Notes under the pieces: generated by a model
Told to the model about the DNA's origin: nothing
The model's input: only the letters and a program-made list of their open reading frames with translations
The model's database searches: none
Made by a program: the position numbers and the translations under genes
In this document: one piece after another, positions 41,778-51,902 of the stretch
Position numbering within the stretch: the stretch's first letter is position 1
Layout of the letters: every line of letters begins with the position of its first letter
Source: Plasmopara viticola
Lineage: Eukaryota; Oomycota; Peronosporomycetes; Peronosporales; Peronosporaceae
Direction of reading: 5' to 3'
Assembly: GCA_001695595.3 (NCBI GenBank)
Contig: MBPM02000054.1
Span: forward strand, 248,001-312,000
Length of the DNA stretch: 64,000 nt

Positions 41778-44357
41778 GTCATTCACAGCGATGTGTGTGG
41801 ACCTATGCAGACAAAAATGTTCAGTGGTAAGCGATATTTCGTCACTTTTATTGACGAGAAGTCGCACTTTTCTGCTGTTTACTTGCTACGGAACAAATCT
41901 GAGGTGGCCTACAAGCTTGCTACTTTCGTTGCGATGGCCGAAAACCAGACCAACATGCGCGTCAAATCACTTTGTTGTGATAATGGTGGCGAATACAGTT
42001 CTGGAGCAACGGCAAAGTTTTGTGCAGAGCGTGGAATTATTCAGAAGTTTACGCCACCATACACACCACAACTAAATGGGGTCGCAGAACGCATGAATCG
42101 TACACTCGTTGAATGAGGACGGTGCATGCTGGAGCACGCTAATCTTCCAAAAGCATACAGGGGTGAAGCTGTTTGTACTGCTGCGTTTCTTCGCAACCGA
42201 TGTCCGACACGAGCCGTTGATCATGATATGTCGCCGTTTCAACTGTGGACTGGCAAGAAGCCTTTGTTGGCAAATTTAAAGGTATTTGGCTGCCATGCTT
42301 ACGTCTCAATTCTTAAAGAGAAACGATCCAAGTTTGATGCGCGTTCGGCTCGGTGCCGTTTTCTTGGCTATTCGGAACATGAAAAAGCGTACAGTTTGAA
42401 GAAGTTGCTAGCGGTCGCGTTCTGATAAGTCGAGGCGAAAAATTCATGGAAGATACTTTTGACGACAAGATACCAAGTATCAAGTCATCAGAAGCTGTAT
42501 TTGACGAGACCGATACAGCTGATTTCGACCGCTCGGAAAATGAACAGCAATGCATGATGAAGACGTGGAGCCTAAAGGCTAGCAGCACTCTCAAACGCAG
42601 CCTATTGTGGATTTGGATGTTGAGCCTGGTAGTAAACGACACCAGCAAAAAACCAATCACTCGAAAAAGCGGCGCTAGTTTTAAAAGCAAAGAGGCCAAG
42701 TCGCTATCAATCGCTAGAGGAAATGTCTGCAACGGCCCAAGATTTCGAAGCGGCCTTTGTTGTGGATTCAGTGGGAGAAATGCCGACAACCTTCATGTCG
42801 GCAATGGAATTCAGCAACGCGGCCAAGTGGAAAGAGGCGTGTGATGCTGAAGTGAGTTCTCTTTGCAAGAACAAGACATGGGATTTGGTACCGCTGCCAA
42901 AAGGTCGTAAGGTTATCGGCTGTAGATGGGTCTTCCGAATCAAGGGAAACCAAGCTGGAGAGACCGAACCGTTCAAGGCAAGACTCGTGGCCAAACGCTT
43001 TTCTCAAAGGTATGGTGTCGACTACGAAGAGGCTTTTGCACCAGTGGCCAACTTTACATCAATCAGGATGTTACTAAGTCTGTCGGCCAAGTACAATTTG
43101 ACGTTGCATCAGATGGACGTCAAGACAGCCTTTCTCAACGGCACTCTAGACGAGAACATTTACATGGTGCAACCGGATGGATGTGTCAACGACGTGTACC
43201 CAAATCACGTCTGTCAGCTAAAGCGCTCCCTTTATGGTTTGAAGCAGTCACCGCGAATGTGAAATCAAACAATTGACGCGTTTAAGATGGGGATGAAGTT
43301 CAATAAGTGTGATGCAGACCATTGCATTTATGTCAAGTGGAATAATCATGACTTGATCCTAGTGGCGCTCTACGTTGTTGACCTGGTGCTCGCAAGTAAC
43401 AACGATAAGCTGCTAAATACGACTAAAAAAGCACTCAGCGAGCGATTCGAAATGACGGATCTTGGTAGACTCAAGTTCTTTTGGGAAATGGAGATTGATC
43501 GAGAAACTTCGACTGGTAACGTGTCTATTCGTTAGACTAAGTTTGCGAGTGACATCTTGAAAAAGTTCGGCATGGAAAACAGTAAGTCCGTCAGGACACC
43601 TCAAGATGCAGGACTCAAGTTGACCAAGGTCATGTGCGAAGGAGGGTGTTGCCATGAAGAGACAATGGCGAAAGTCCCATTTCGAAATGCCGTTGGTTGC
43701 CTCATGTACTTGGTGGTTGGGACTCGGCCGAACCTAGCAGCCTCAGTGGGAGTACTCAATCAGTTTGCTTCGGACTCATGCCCAACTCAATGGCAGGCAC
43801 TCAAAAGGGTCTTCAGATACGTGCAAGGAACCAAGATGCATGGCATTATGTTCCAAGCTCAAGACCAAGAAGGACTTCGGGGTTATTCAGATGCAGATTG
43901 GGCAGGCGATTTGGAAACTCGACGAAGCACAAGCGGCTATGCTTTCATGATGAATGGAGGTTGCGTCAGCTGGAGAAGCAAGGAACAACGGACTGTGGCA
44001 CTTTCTTCGACAGAGGCAGAGTACATGGCTTTGACGGAAGCAGCTCAAGAGGCGACTTGGTTGGAAAAATTTCTGTGCGAGCTTGGTGAATTATCAAGTA
44101 GTCAAGCGATCGAGATCTACGAAGTCAACCAAGGTTCCATCTCACTGGCCAAATATCCTGAATTCCACAAGCGCACCAAAAAAATCGACATTAGCTATCA
44201 TTTTATCCGCGAAAAGGTGAAAGATGGCCAAGTGGTGCTCGAGTACTGCCCATCTCAAGATATGCTGGCCGACATCATGACGAAGTCTATTCCAGCAACG
44301 CAATTTTGCAAACTTCGGAGCATGCTCGGCATTCAAGCACAAAAGACTGTCGAGTCG
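41778..44357 (+). pseudogene. pol: Clade A integrase, RT and RNase H joined to the clade B front
   Basis: Starts at VIHSDVCGPMQTKMF. Integrase 41793-42425: LCCDNGGEYSSG, YTPQLNGVAERMNRTL, then TGA at 42114, YRGEAVCTA, LLANLKVFGCHAYV. A frameshift near 42420 and a second in the linker follow. RT 42723-43262 is open: VGEMPTTFMSAMEF, LVPLPKGRKVIGCRWVF, YEEAFAPVANFTSIRML, LHQMDVKTAFLNGTL, RSLYGLKQSPRM then TGA. The RT catalytic box is YVVD (43371-43382), the first Asp lost. RNase H 43557-44357: GYSDADWAGDLETRRSTSGY, VALSSTEAEYMALTEAAQEA, HKRTKKIDISYHF, ADIMTKSIPATQF; this domain looks intact. Confidence 0.85.
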
Positions 44358-44365
44358 AGTGGGAG
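44358..44365 (+). promoter_or_regulatory. Polypurine tract of a clade A element
   Basis: AGTGGGAG immediately before the LTR TG at 44366, after the RNase H tail. The same GAGTGGGAG tract is found at 23006-23014 and, on the minus strand, at 9143-9135. Confidence 0.55.
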
Positions 44366-44665
44366 TGTTGTCGAAGATGTTGGCGAAGAAACGCCTCGAC
44401 CAGCGACTACGTATCGGTAAGTACGGGTATCTGCAATCAATTGCTGACTGCTTGGAGGAGCCAATTTAAGATGGGCAAAAGATCGACTTTGGGATGGAAA
44501 TATGATTGCGCCCGGATGGAAAGATGATTGCGCCCAGATGGTAAGTCGCTCTGATTGGCTTAGATGAATCATTGGCTTAGAGGTAGCATGTAGTTGCGAA
44601 CTAAGGACCTTTAAATATATATATACTTTGCACTTTACCAATTAGTGCACACTTGACTTTTTTCA
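44366..44665 (+). repeat. LTR type A1 (3' LTR)
   Basis: 300 bp, TGTTGTCGAAGATGTTG to CTTTTTTCA, with two variant copies of the 21-bp GATGGAAAGATGATTG motif. No primer site follows, so it is a terminal 3' LTR. The next base belongs to a minus-strand clade B integrase. Confidence 0.85.
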
Positions 44666-45947
44666 TGCCTTACAACGTTCCTCGTAGCAAATGATAATTC
44701 CCTCACGAGCCACTTGAGTCGTTTTTTTCCTGGTGTTAGGATGAAAGCCTTGCACCCAGATACTCGCATGTGTTTGACGCTTGGCTGGGTTTTGTACACA
44801 TTTCGTAAGGCCTTTTGGCTGGAACTTTCGGAGACGTGTTGGATTACTCAAGCCATAACCGGTAACCCTCAACAAGACGGTAGTCGGTTTTTGATGTAAA
44901 TCGCTGCCATTGCCGCTTCAGCCCAAAACGTTTTGTCCAAACCAGCCGGATGTAACATCCTGCGACCAATCGTAACAAAAGTCCGGTTGGCCAGCTCTGC
45001 AGTGCCGTTTGTCTGGTGCGCGTAGCGTACTGTGGGCTGCACCTCGATACCATGATCGTCGTAGAAGTCTAGTAGGAAGTTAAATGCGAACTCCTTGGCC
45101 CCGTCATGACGCACAAACTTGACCTTGGCACTAAATTGCTTTCCAACCTTGAGAATGTACTTGCGCAGACAGTCTTCACTTTTCGACTTGGCGCGCAAAC
45201 AAAATCCAGCCATACACCCACTTGCCTCGTCCGTGATGATCAACAAATATCTGCTGCCACCAAGCGACTTGTGCTCCATTGGCCCGCATAAATATCGAAG
45301 TGTAAAAACTAAGGCAGGGCATACTTGGGCTTGCTTGGATTGCTCGGGAATGGCTTTTGGACAATCTTCCCTTGCTGGCATCCTCGGCACAGACCGGTTG
45401 ACTTGGAGGGTGGCTTGGCGTCCTTGATCATGTTGCTGTCGATCATTTTGCAAAGGACATCAGCCGGAGTATGACCCATGCGAGCGTGCAACTTCACACC
45501 GCTACCTTGCACGACTGTATTGGCACAGCGTTGCGGCGTTCGAAGCCAGTAGAGTCTGTCGATGAGGTCCGCAGTCGCAACAACTTGTTTGGACTTCTTG
45601 CGAGCAACGTGCATCTTGGATCCGTCAAATACGACCTAAAACTGGCCACTCTTGTTGAACTGCGAAATCGACAGCAGATTTTTGCTTATGCTTGGCACGT
45701 ATAGCGCATCCTTTATTTCGATTTCACGCTCGTTGCCGTTGGGTAGAACCACCCGTTCGATGATGATCCCTACGCCCTTGATTTCAGCCTTGTTGCCGTC
45801 GGCAACAGACAATTCGCCTTCGCGGTCTTCATGAAGCACGGCGAACTTGGTCTTGTCGTTGCATATGTGATGCGTGACACCACTATTAATGTCCCAGAGT
45901 CCCGATGCGTTGCTAGTCGTTGACATGCCGCATTCCAGCGAGACTGC
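44666..45947 (-). pseudogene. Clade B protease to integrase, inverted in front of a clade B LTR
   Basis: From 45947 down: [13 protein letters not shown], protease [11 protein letters not shown] (catalytic Asp to Asn, 45894-45883), [13 protein letters not shown], pre-integrase HARMGHTPADVL and CRGCQQGKIVQ, frameshift, DEASGCMAGFCLRAKSKSED, VRHDGAKEFAF, HQTNGTAELANR (Glu kept as in relatives), FWAEAAMAAIYIKNRL, then the C-terminal part split by a 38-bp insertion at 44837-44874. It ends at 44666. RT is missing. Its 5' end touches the TG of the plus-strand LTR at 45948. Confidence 0.85.
44837..44874 (-). mobile_element. 38-bp miniature LTR with 5-bp target duplication
   Basis: The insertion splits clade B integrase. 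In the orientation of the host frame it starts TGTTGAGGGTTACCGG and ends GAGTAATCCAACA, so it has the TGTTG/CAACA termini of complete LTRs in only 38 bp. Perfect target duplications AGACG flank it (44832-44836 and 44875-44879). The first 22 bp resemble the start and the last 16 bp the end of type B LTRs, so it is best read as a solo LTR with about 250 bp removed. Confidence 0.85.
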
Positions 45948-46239
45948 TGTTGAGAGTAACCGGTTTATGGTACAATGTGCTAGTTGCACCCATTAACCGG
46001 TTAGACCGAACCGGTCCAATACGATCGCACGTAATTTAGACGAGCAGGATGATTGGATGAGTAAGGAATGATTGCGATTAGACAAACTAAATGATAGGAA
46101 GAGCTAGTGCATGTCTCATCAGCTAGAACTAATATTAAATGAATCACTTTCGAATCTTCCTTCAACAGCTCAAGTGCTTTCTTCGCTTTTCGCTCCCCGC
46201 AAGCTTCGCTCCCCACTCCTTCGCCTCAGAATTACAACG
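45948..46239 (+). repeat. LTR type B (5' LTR)
   Basis: 292 bp, TGTTGAGAGTAACCGG to ATTACAACG. Dyad ACCGGTT/AACCGGT at 45996-46015. Primer site GGTTATGAGCCC follows at 46240. It is close to the LTRs of the nested element at 32-36 kb. Confidence 0.85.
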
Positions 46240-46243
46240 GGTT

Positions 46244-47064
46244 ATGAGCCCAACTACCATGTCCACTGCGCAAGACGTCTCCACCAAAGTCTCCATCGAC
46301 AAATTTAACGGAGACAACTACGTGACTTGGAGCCGCTGCATGCGTGGCGTGGTCTAAGTCAACGTGGCATGTGGTGAATTGCCAGACGACTCCTTCCTTC
46401 ACCGACTTTCGTGCCAAGGATGAGTACCTCAAGCTCAACAGCATCGCATTCGGACTTATGCTGCTCCACATGGACGCGGACTACCATCACGTCGTCAATG
46501 ACTGCGAGGAAGCATGGGCCGCATGGGTACGTGTGAAGACACTTTACGGTGGATCCCAGAAGGCTGGTCGCATCTATCTCAAGCGACGGCTCTTTAGCAT
46601 GAAGATGTCAGAAGGCGGCAATGTGCTACAACATTGCAACGAAGTCTCCAACATCAGCGCCAAGCTCAGCAGCATCGGCGCCAAGATGGAGGACGAGGAC
46701 GTGGCGATCTGTTTGCTGCGCAGTCTCCCCAAGAGCTACAAGAACGTGGTGTTGAGCCTGGAGATGAGCACTGCGGAGCTGAGAACGCAAGCCGTTGTCA
46801 AGGTGCTCACGAACGAGCATATCAAGCGGCAGGGCGAGAAGACTCTGGCGATCAAGACTGAAGACGCGGCACGTGCGTTCAGCACTGATTGGGAGCCTCG
46901 CCAGTGCACGTACTGCGGAAAATTGGGGCGCTCGGCTGAGCGGTGCTGGACCAAGCAGAAGAATGGCATTCGCGGCTCTAAGCGCGGCGGCAACAACTGT
47001 GGACGCGTGGCCAACAATGTCCGGTGGAGTAACGACTACAACGACTACGATGATCGAGTCGCCT
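46244..47064 (+). pseudogene. gag: Clade B gag, 3'-truncated
   Basis: Primer-site [23 protein letters not shown], then SRCMRGVV and a TAA, with the same small deletion as the gag at 32359. The open frame 46344-47066 carries [72 protein letters not shown], and zinc knuckle [14 protein letters not shown], in which the His is replaced by Arg. It breaks off at DDRVA, just before protease, where the first LTR fragment of the tandem array begins. The missing protease and integrase are probably the inverted piece at 44666-45947. Confidence 0.85.
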
Positions 47065-47217
47065 GATGGGAAGATGCTTGCGCCCGGATGGTAAGTCGTT
47101 CTGATTGGCTTAGATAAATCATTGGCTTAGAGGTAGCATGTAGTTGCGAACTAGAACCTTATAAATATATCCACTTTGCATTTTGCCATCTACAGCCCAA
47201 GTAACCTTTCTTCATTA
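47065..47217 (+). repeat. Array cassette 1: 3' part of an A-type LTR
   Basis: Begins at GATGGGAAGATGCTTGCGCC, directly against truncated clade B gag, and ends TTCATTA before primer site GGTTATGAGCC (47218). The 5' half of this LTR, including its TG start, is missing. Its end differs from the other array LTRs (TTTATCAACA). Confidence 0.8.
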
Positions 47218-47221
47218 GGTT

Positions 47222-48478
47222 ATGAGCCAAAGCCCCGCAGACTCTGCCTTCTTCGCCCTCGCCTCTGACATCGCCTTCGCTGCCACCATGGACGCCACAC
47301 CAAGGCGAATCAGCAAGTTCGACGGAACGAACTTCCATACGTGGAAATTCAAGATGCGAATGGTGTTGGAGGAGCGCGACCTATGGGAAGTTGCGAGCGG
47401 GGAGATAAAGCTTAAGCAGCTGAGTAATCCGGTGGACCAGTCGACCTTTAAGCGTAAGGCTCGAAAGGCGCTAATCTGTCTTGCGATGGAGGACTCGCAA
47501 CTGCCGCTGGTTCGCTCGGCCAAGGATGCGTACGATGCGTGGTCAAGGTTGGAGGGACACTTCGAGAAGAGGAGCTTGGCGAATAAGCTCTTTCTTCGTC
47601 GCAGGTTCTTCACAACGATGATAGAGGATGGCGACGGTGTGCTCGAGCACATCAACAAGCTCAAAACACTAGCTGAGCAGCTAGACGCGGTGGGCGCTCC
47701 GGTGAGTGAGGACAACCTGGTAATCACGCTTTTTGGAAGTCTGAGTGATTCGTATCAATTCCTCATCACGGCGCTGGAGTCGCGTTCTGACACGCTGACG
47801 TGGGAGCTTGTGACGTCGCGCCTTTTGCATGAAGAGATGAAACGTAAGGAGCAGAGCGGCGACGGAGCTGTGTCTGGTCAAGCAGTTATGTTACGAGACA
47901 ACAAGCGCAAAGGACGACCGGTGAAGAAGACCGGGGCGGGACAAGTAAGGGCATTGGATGGCAGAGTGCCCGCCGCGAGCGAGCAACGACTTTGAGAGAC
48001 ATCGGTCGCAGCGTGCAAACTTTGCTAATGGGAACGACAGTGATGACTACTTGTTTTCGGTTGGCGATTGTGATAGCTCTGTCAAGTCGAGTGACATTTG
48101 GCTGGTCGACTCAGGAGCGACGCAGCACATGTCATACGCGAAAAGGTTCATCTAGCAGACAACGGTGTCGTGCAAGCAATCGGCAGTGGAGACGTCCTTA
48201 TGTCCATGAAGACATTGAATAAAGTGAAAAAGGGTGTACTCACTATTGTGTGGCATATTCCGAAGTTGTCTCGCAGTTTGTTTTTGGTTGGTCGGTTCAC
48301 CAAAGACGTTGGTCCGGTAATGCTCAACAATGATGGATGCTTCGCGGAGACAAAGGGAGTGAAATGGAAAATTGGTGCTCGTGAAGGAAAAGGATTGTCC
48401 AAGCTTCATATGATTCCTGCTGCTCCTGAGGAAGTGTGTGTGGCCAAGCTGTCTGTCTGACTGCGTGGGGGACACCAA
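47222..48478 (+). pseudogene. gag: Array cassette 1: clade A gag-protease
   Basis: 257 open codons from the primer-site ATG, MSQSPADSAFFALASDI and a second Met at the MDATPRRISKFDG segment. It keeps FHTWKFKMRMVLEERD, which later cassettes have changed. The zinc knuckle is lost by a net 11-bp deletion (KKTGAGQVRA), shifting the frame. Protease WLVDSGATQHM follows in another frame and is cut by a 37-bp deletion after KRF. It shares both deletions with cassette 2, and a two-codon deletion in RKALICLAM with cassettes 2 and 3. The end reads KLSV then stop. Confidence 0.88.
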
Positions 48479-48775
48479 TGTTGTTTATGGAATACCTCGT
48501 GCTGAAGGTATGACGCCTCGACCAGCAGTACATGACCGGTAGGCTACCAGTATTGATACCAGTAGACGGTGCGACCAAGCGACAGTGACGTCATGGACAG
48601 GCGCACTCAAGACGATTGCGTCCGGATGGGAAGATGCTTGCGCCCGGATGGCAAATCGTCCTGATTGGTCTATATAAATGATGGGCTTAGGAGTAGCAAG
48701 TAGTTGTGAACTAAGGACCTTAAATATATTAGCTTTGCATTTTGCCATCTTCCGCTCAAGTGACCTTTATCAACA
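48479..48775 (+). repeat. Array LTR 2 (type A2)
   Basis: 297 bp, TGTTGTTTATGG to TTTATCAACA. The primer site is mutated to GGTTAGGAGCCC, which also removes the gag ATG. Confidence 0.9.
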
Positions 48776-50036
48776 GGTTAGGAGCCCAAGCCCCGCAGAC
48801 TCTGCCTTCTTCGCCCATAATGCTGACACCGCCTTCGCCGCCACTATGGACGCCACGCCGAGCCGAATCAACAAGTTTGACGGAACGAACTTCCATACGT
48901 GAAAGCCCAATATGCGAATGGTGTTGGAGGAGCGCAACCTATGGGAAGTTGCGAGCGGGGAGATAAAGCTTGAGCAGCTGAGTAACCCGGTGGACCAGTC
49001 GACCTTTAAGCGTAAGGCTCGAAAGGCGCTAATTCGTCTTGCGATGGAGGACTCGCAACTGCCGCTGGTTCGCTCGGCCAAGGATGCGTACGATGCGTGG
49101 TCAAGGTTGGAGGGACACTTCGAGAAGAGGAGCTTGGCGAATAAGCTCTTTCTTCGTCGCAGGTTCTTCACAACGATGATAGAGGATGGCGACGGTGTGC
49201 TCGAGCACATCAACAAGCTCAAAACACTAGCTGAGCAGCTAGACGCGGTGGGCGCTCCGGTGAGTGAGGACGACCTGGTAATCACGCTTTTTGGAAGTCT
49301 GAGTGATTCGTATCAATTCCTCATCACGGCGCTGGAGTCGCGTTCTGACACGCTGACGTGGGAGCTTGTGACGTCGCGCCTTTTGCATGAAGAGATGAAA
49401 CGCAAGGAGCAGAGCGGCGACGGAGCTGTGTCTGGTCAAGCAGGTATGTTACGAGACAACAAGCGCAAAGGACGACCGGTGAAGAAGACCGGGGCGGGAC
49501 AAGTAAGGGCATTGGATGGCAGAGTGCCCGCCGCGAGCGAGCAACGACTTTGAGAGACATCGGTCGCAGCGTGCAAACTTTGCTAATGGGAACGACAGTG
49601 ATGACTACTTGTTTTCGGTTGGCGATTGTGATAGCTCTGTCAAGTCGAGTGACATTTGGCTGGTCGACTCAGGAGCGACGCAGCACATGTCATACGCGAA
49701 AAGGTTCATCTAGCAGACAACGGTGTCGTGCAAGCAATCGGCAGTGGAGACGTCCTCATGTCCATGAAGACATTGAATAAAGTGAAAAAGGGTGTACTCA
49801 CTATTGTGTGGCATATTCCGAAGTTGTCTCGCAGTTTGTTTTCGGTTGATCGGTTCACCAAAGACGTTGGTCCGGTAATGTTCAACAATGATGGATGCTT
49901 CGCGGAGACAAAGGGAGTGAAATGGAAAATTGGTGCTCGTGAAGAAAAAGGATTGTCCAAGCTTCATATGATTCCTGCTGCTCCTGAGGAAGTGTGTGTG
50001 GCCAAGCTGTCTGTCTGACTGCGTGGGGGACACCAA
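48776..50036 (+). pseudogene. gag: Array cassette 2: clade A gag-protease
   Basis: No primer-site ATG (AGG). The second Met (48846) opens a frame that meets TGA at 48900-48902, where relatives have TGG (FHTWK). The longest frame restarts at 48912 and runs 213 codons through RKALIRLAMED, LFLRRRFFTTMIEDGD and LTWELVTSRLL to the same 11-bp zinc-knuckle deletion as cassette 1. The 37-bp protease deletion is also shared. The end reads KLSV then stop, as in cassette 1. Nearest in sequence to cassettes 1 and 3. Confidence 0.88.
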
Positions 50037-50332
50037 TGTTGTTTATGGAATACCTCGTGCTGAAGGTATGACGCCTCGACCAGCAGTACATGACCGGTAG
50101 GCTACCAGTATTGATACCAGTAGACGGTGCGACCAAGCGACAGTGACGTCATGGACAGGCGCACTCAAGACGATTGCGTCCGGATGGGAAGATGCTTGCG
50201 CCCGGATGGTAAATCGTCCTGATTGGTCTATATAAATGATGGGCTTAGGAGTAGCAAGTAGTTGCGAATTAAGGACCTTAAATATATTCACTTTCCATTT
50301 TGCCATCTTCCGATCAAGTGACCTTTATCAAC
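50037..50332 (+). repeat. Array LTR 3 (type A2)
   Basis: 296 bp; the terminal A of CAACA is missing (ATCAAC then GGTTTAGGAGCCC). TATATAAAT at 50229-50237 lies downstream of the TGACGTCA palindrome. Confidence 0.9.
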
Positions 50333-51605
50333 GGTTTAGGAGCCCAAGCCCCGCAGACTCTGCCTTCTTCGCCCATAATGCTGACACCGCCTTCGCCGCC
50401 ACTATGGACGCCACGCCGAGCCGGATCAACAAGTTTGACGGAATGAACTTCCATACGTGAAAGCCCAATATGCGAATGGTGTTGGAGGAGCGCAACCTAT
50501 GGGAAGTTGCGAGCGGGGAGATAAAGCTTGAGCAGCTGAGTAACCCGGTGGACCAGTCGACCTTTAAGCGTAAGGCTCGAAAGGCGCTAATCTGTCTTGC
50601 GATGGAGGACTCGCAACTGCCGCTAGTTCGCTCGGCCAAGGATGCGTACGATGCGTGGTCAAGGTTGGAGGGACACTTCGAGAAGAGGAGCTTGGCGAAT
50701 AAGCTCTTTCTTCGTCGCAGGTTCTTCACAACGATGATAGAGGATGGCGACGGTGTGCTCGAGCACATCAACAAGCTCAAAACACTAGCTGAGCAGCTAG
50801 ACGCGGTAGGCGCTCCGGTGAGTGAGGACGACCTGGTAATCACGCTTCTTGGAAGTCTGAGTGATTCGTATCAATTCCTCATCATGGCGCTGGAGTCGCG
50901 TTCTGACACGCTGACGTGGGAGCTTGTGACGTCGCGCCTTTTGCATGAAGAGATGAAACGTAAGGAGCAGAGCGGCGACGGAGCTGTGTCTGGTCAAGCG
51001 TTTATGTTACGAGACAACAAGCGCAAAGGACGACCGGTGAAGAAGACCGGGGCGTGCCACAATTGCGGCAAACAAGGGCATTGGATGGCAGAGTGCTCGC
51101 CGCGAGCGAGCAACGACTTTGAGAGACATCGGTCGCAGCGTTCAGACTTTGCTAATGGGAACGACAGTGATGACTACTTGTTTTCGGTTGGCAATTGTGA
51201 TAGCTCTGTCAAGTCGAGTGACATTTGGCTGGTCGACTCAGGAGCGACGCAGCACATGTCATACTCGAAAAGGTTCATCTAGCAGACAACGGTGTCGTGC
51301 AAGCAATCGGCAGTGGAGACGTCCTTATGTCCATGAAGACATTGAATAGAGTGAAAAAGAGTGTACTCACTATTGTGTGGCATATTCCGAAGTTGTCTCG
51401 CAGTTTGTTTTTGGTTGGTCGGTTCACCAAAGACGTTGGTCCGGTAATGTTCAACAATGATGGATGCTTCGCGGAGACAAAGGGAGTGAAATGAAAAATT
51501 GGTGCTCGTGAAGGAAAAGGATTGTTCAAGCCTCATATGATTCCTGCTGCTCCTGAGGAAGTGTGTGTGGCCAAGCTGTCTGTCTGGCTGCGTGGGGGAC
51601 ACCAA
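50333..51605 (+). pseudogene. gag: Array cassette 3: clade A gag-protease
   Basis: Primer-site ATG lost. TGA at 50458-50460 as in cassettes 2, 4 and 5. Open for 270 codons from 50470. The zinc knuckle is complete (CHNCGKQGHWMAEC), unlike cassettes 1 and 2. The protease box WLVDSGATQHMSYS is followed by the 37-bp deletion shared with cassettes 1 and 2, which brings a TAG after KRFI. It therefore stands between the left group (1-2) and the right group (4-8). A further TGA at 51492 replaces Trp in VKWK. Confidence 0.88.
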
Positions 51606-51902
51606 TGTTGTTTATGGAATATCTCGTGCTGAAGGTATGACGCCTCGACCAGCAGTACATGACCGGTAGGCTACTAGTATTGATACCAGTAGACGGTGCG
51701 ACCAAGCGACAGTGACGTCATGGACAGGCGCACTCAAGACGATTGCGTCCGGATGGGAAGATGCTTGCGCCCGGATGGTAAATCGTCCTGATTGGTCTAT
51801 ATAAATGATGGGCTTAGAAGTAGCAAGTAGTTGTGAACTAAGGACCTTAAATATATTCACTTTCCATTTTGCCATCTTCCGCTCAAGTGACCTTTATTAA
51901 CA
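51606..51902 (+). repeat. Array LTR 4 (type A2)
   Basis: 297 bp ending TTTATTAACA. The primer site GGTTATGAGCCC is intact (51903-51914). Confidence 0.9.
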
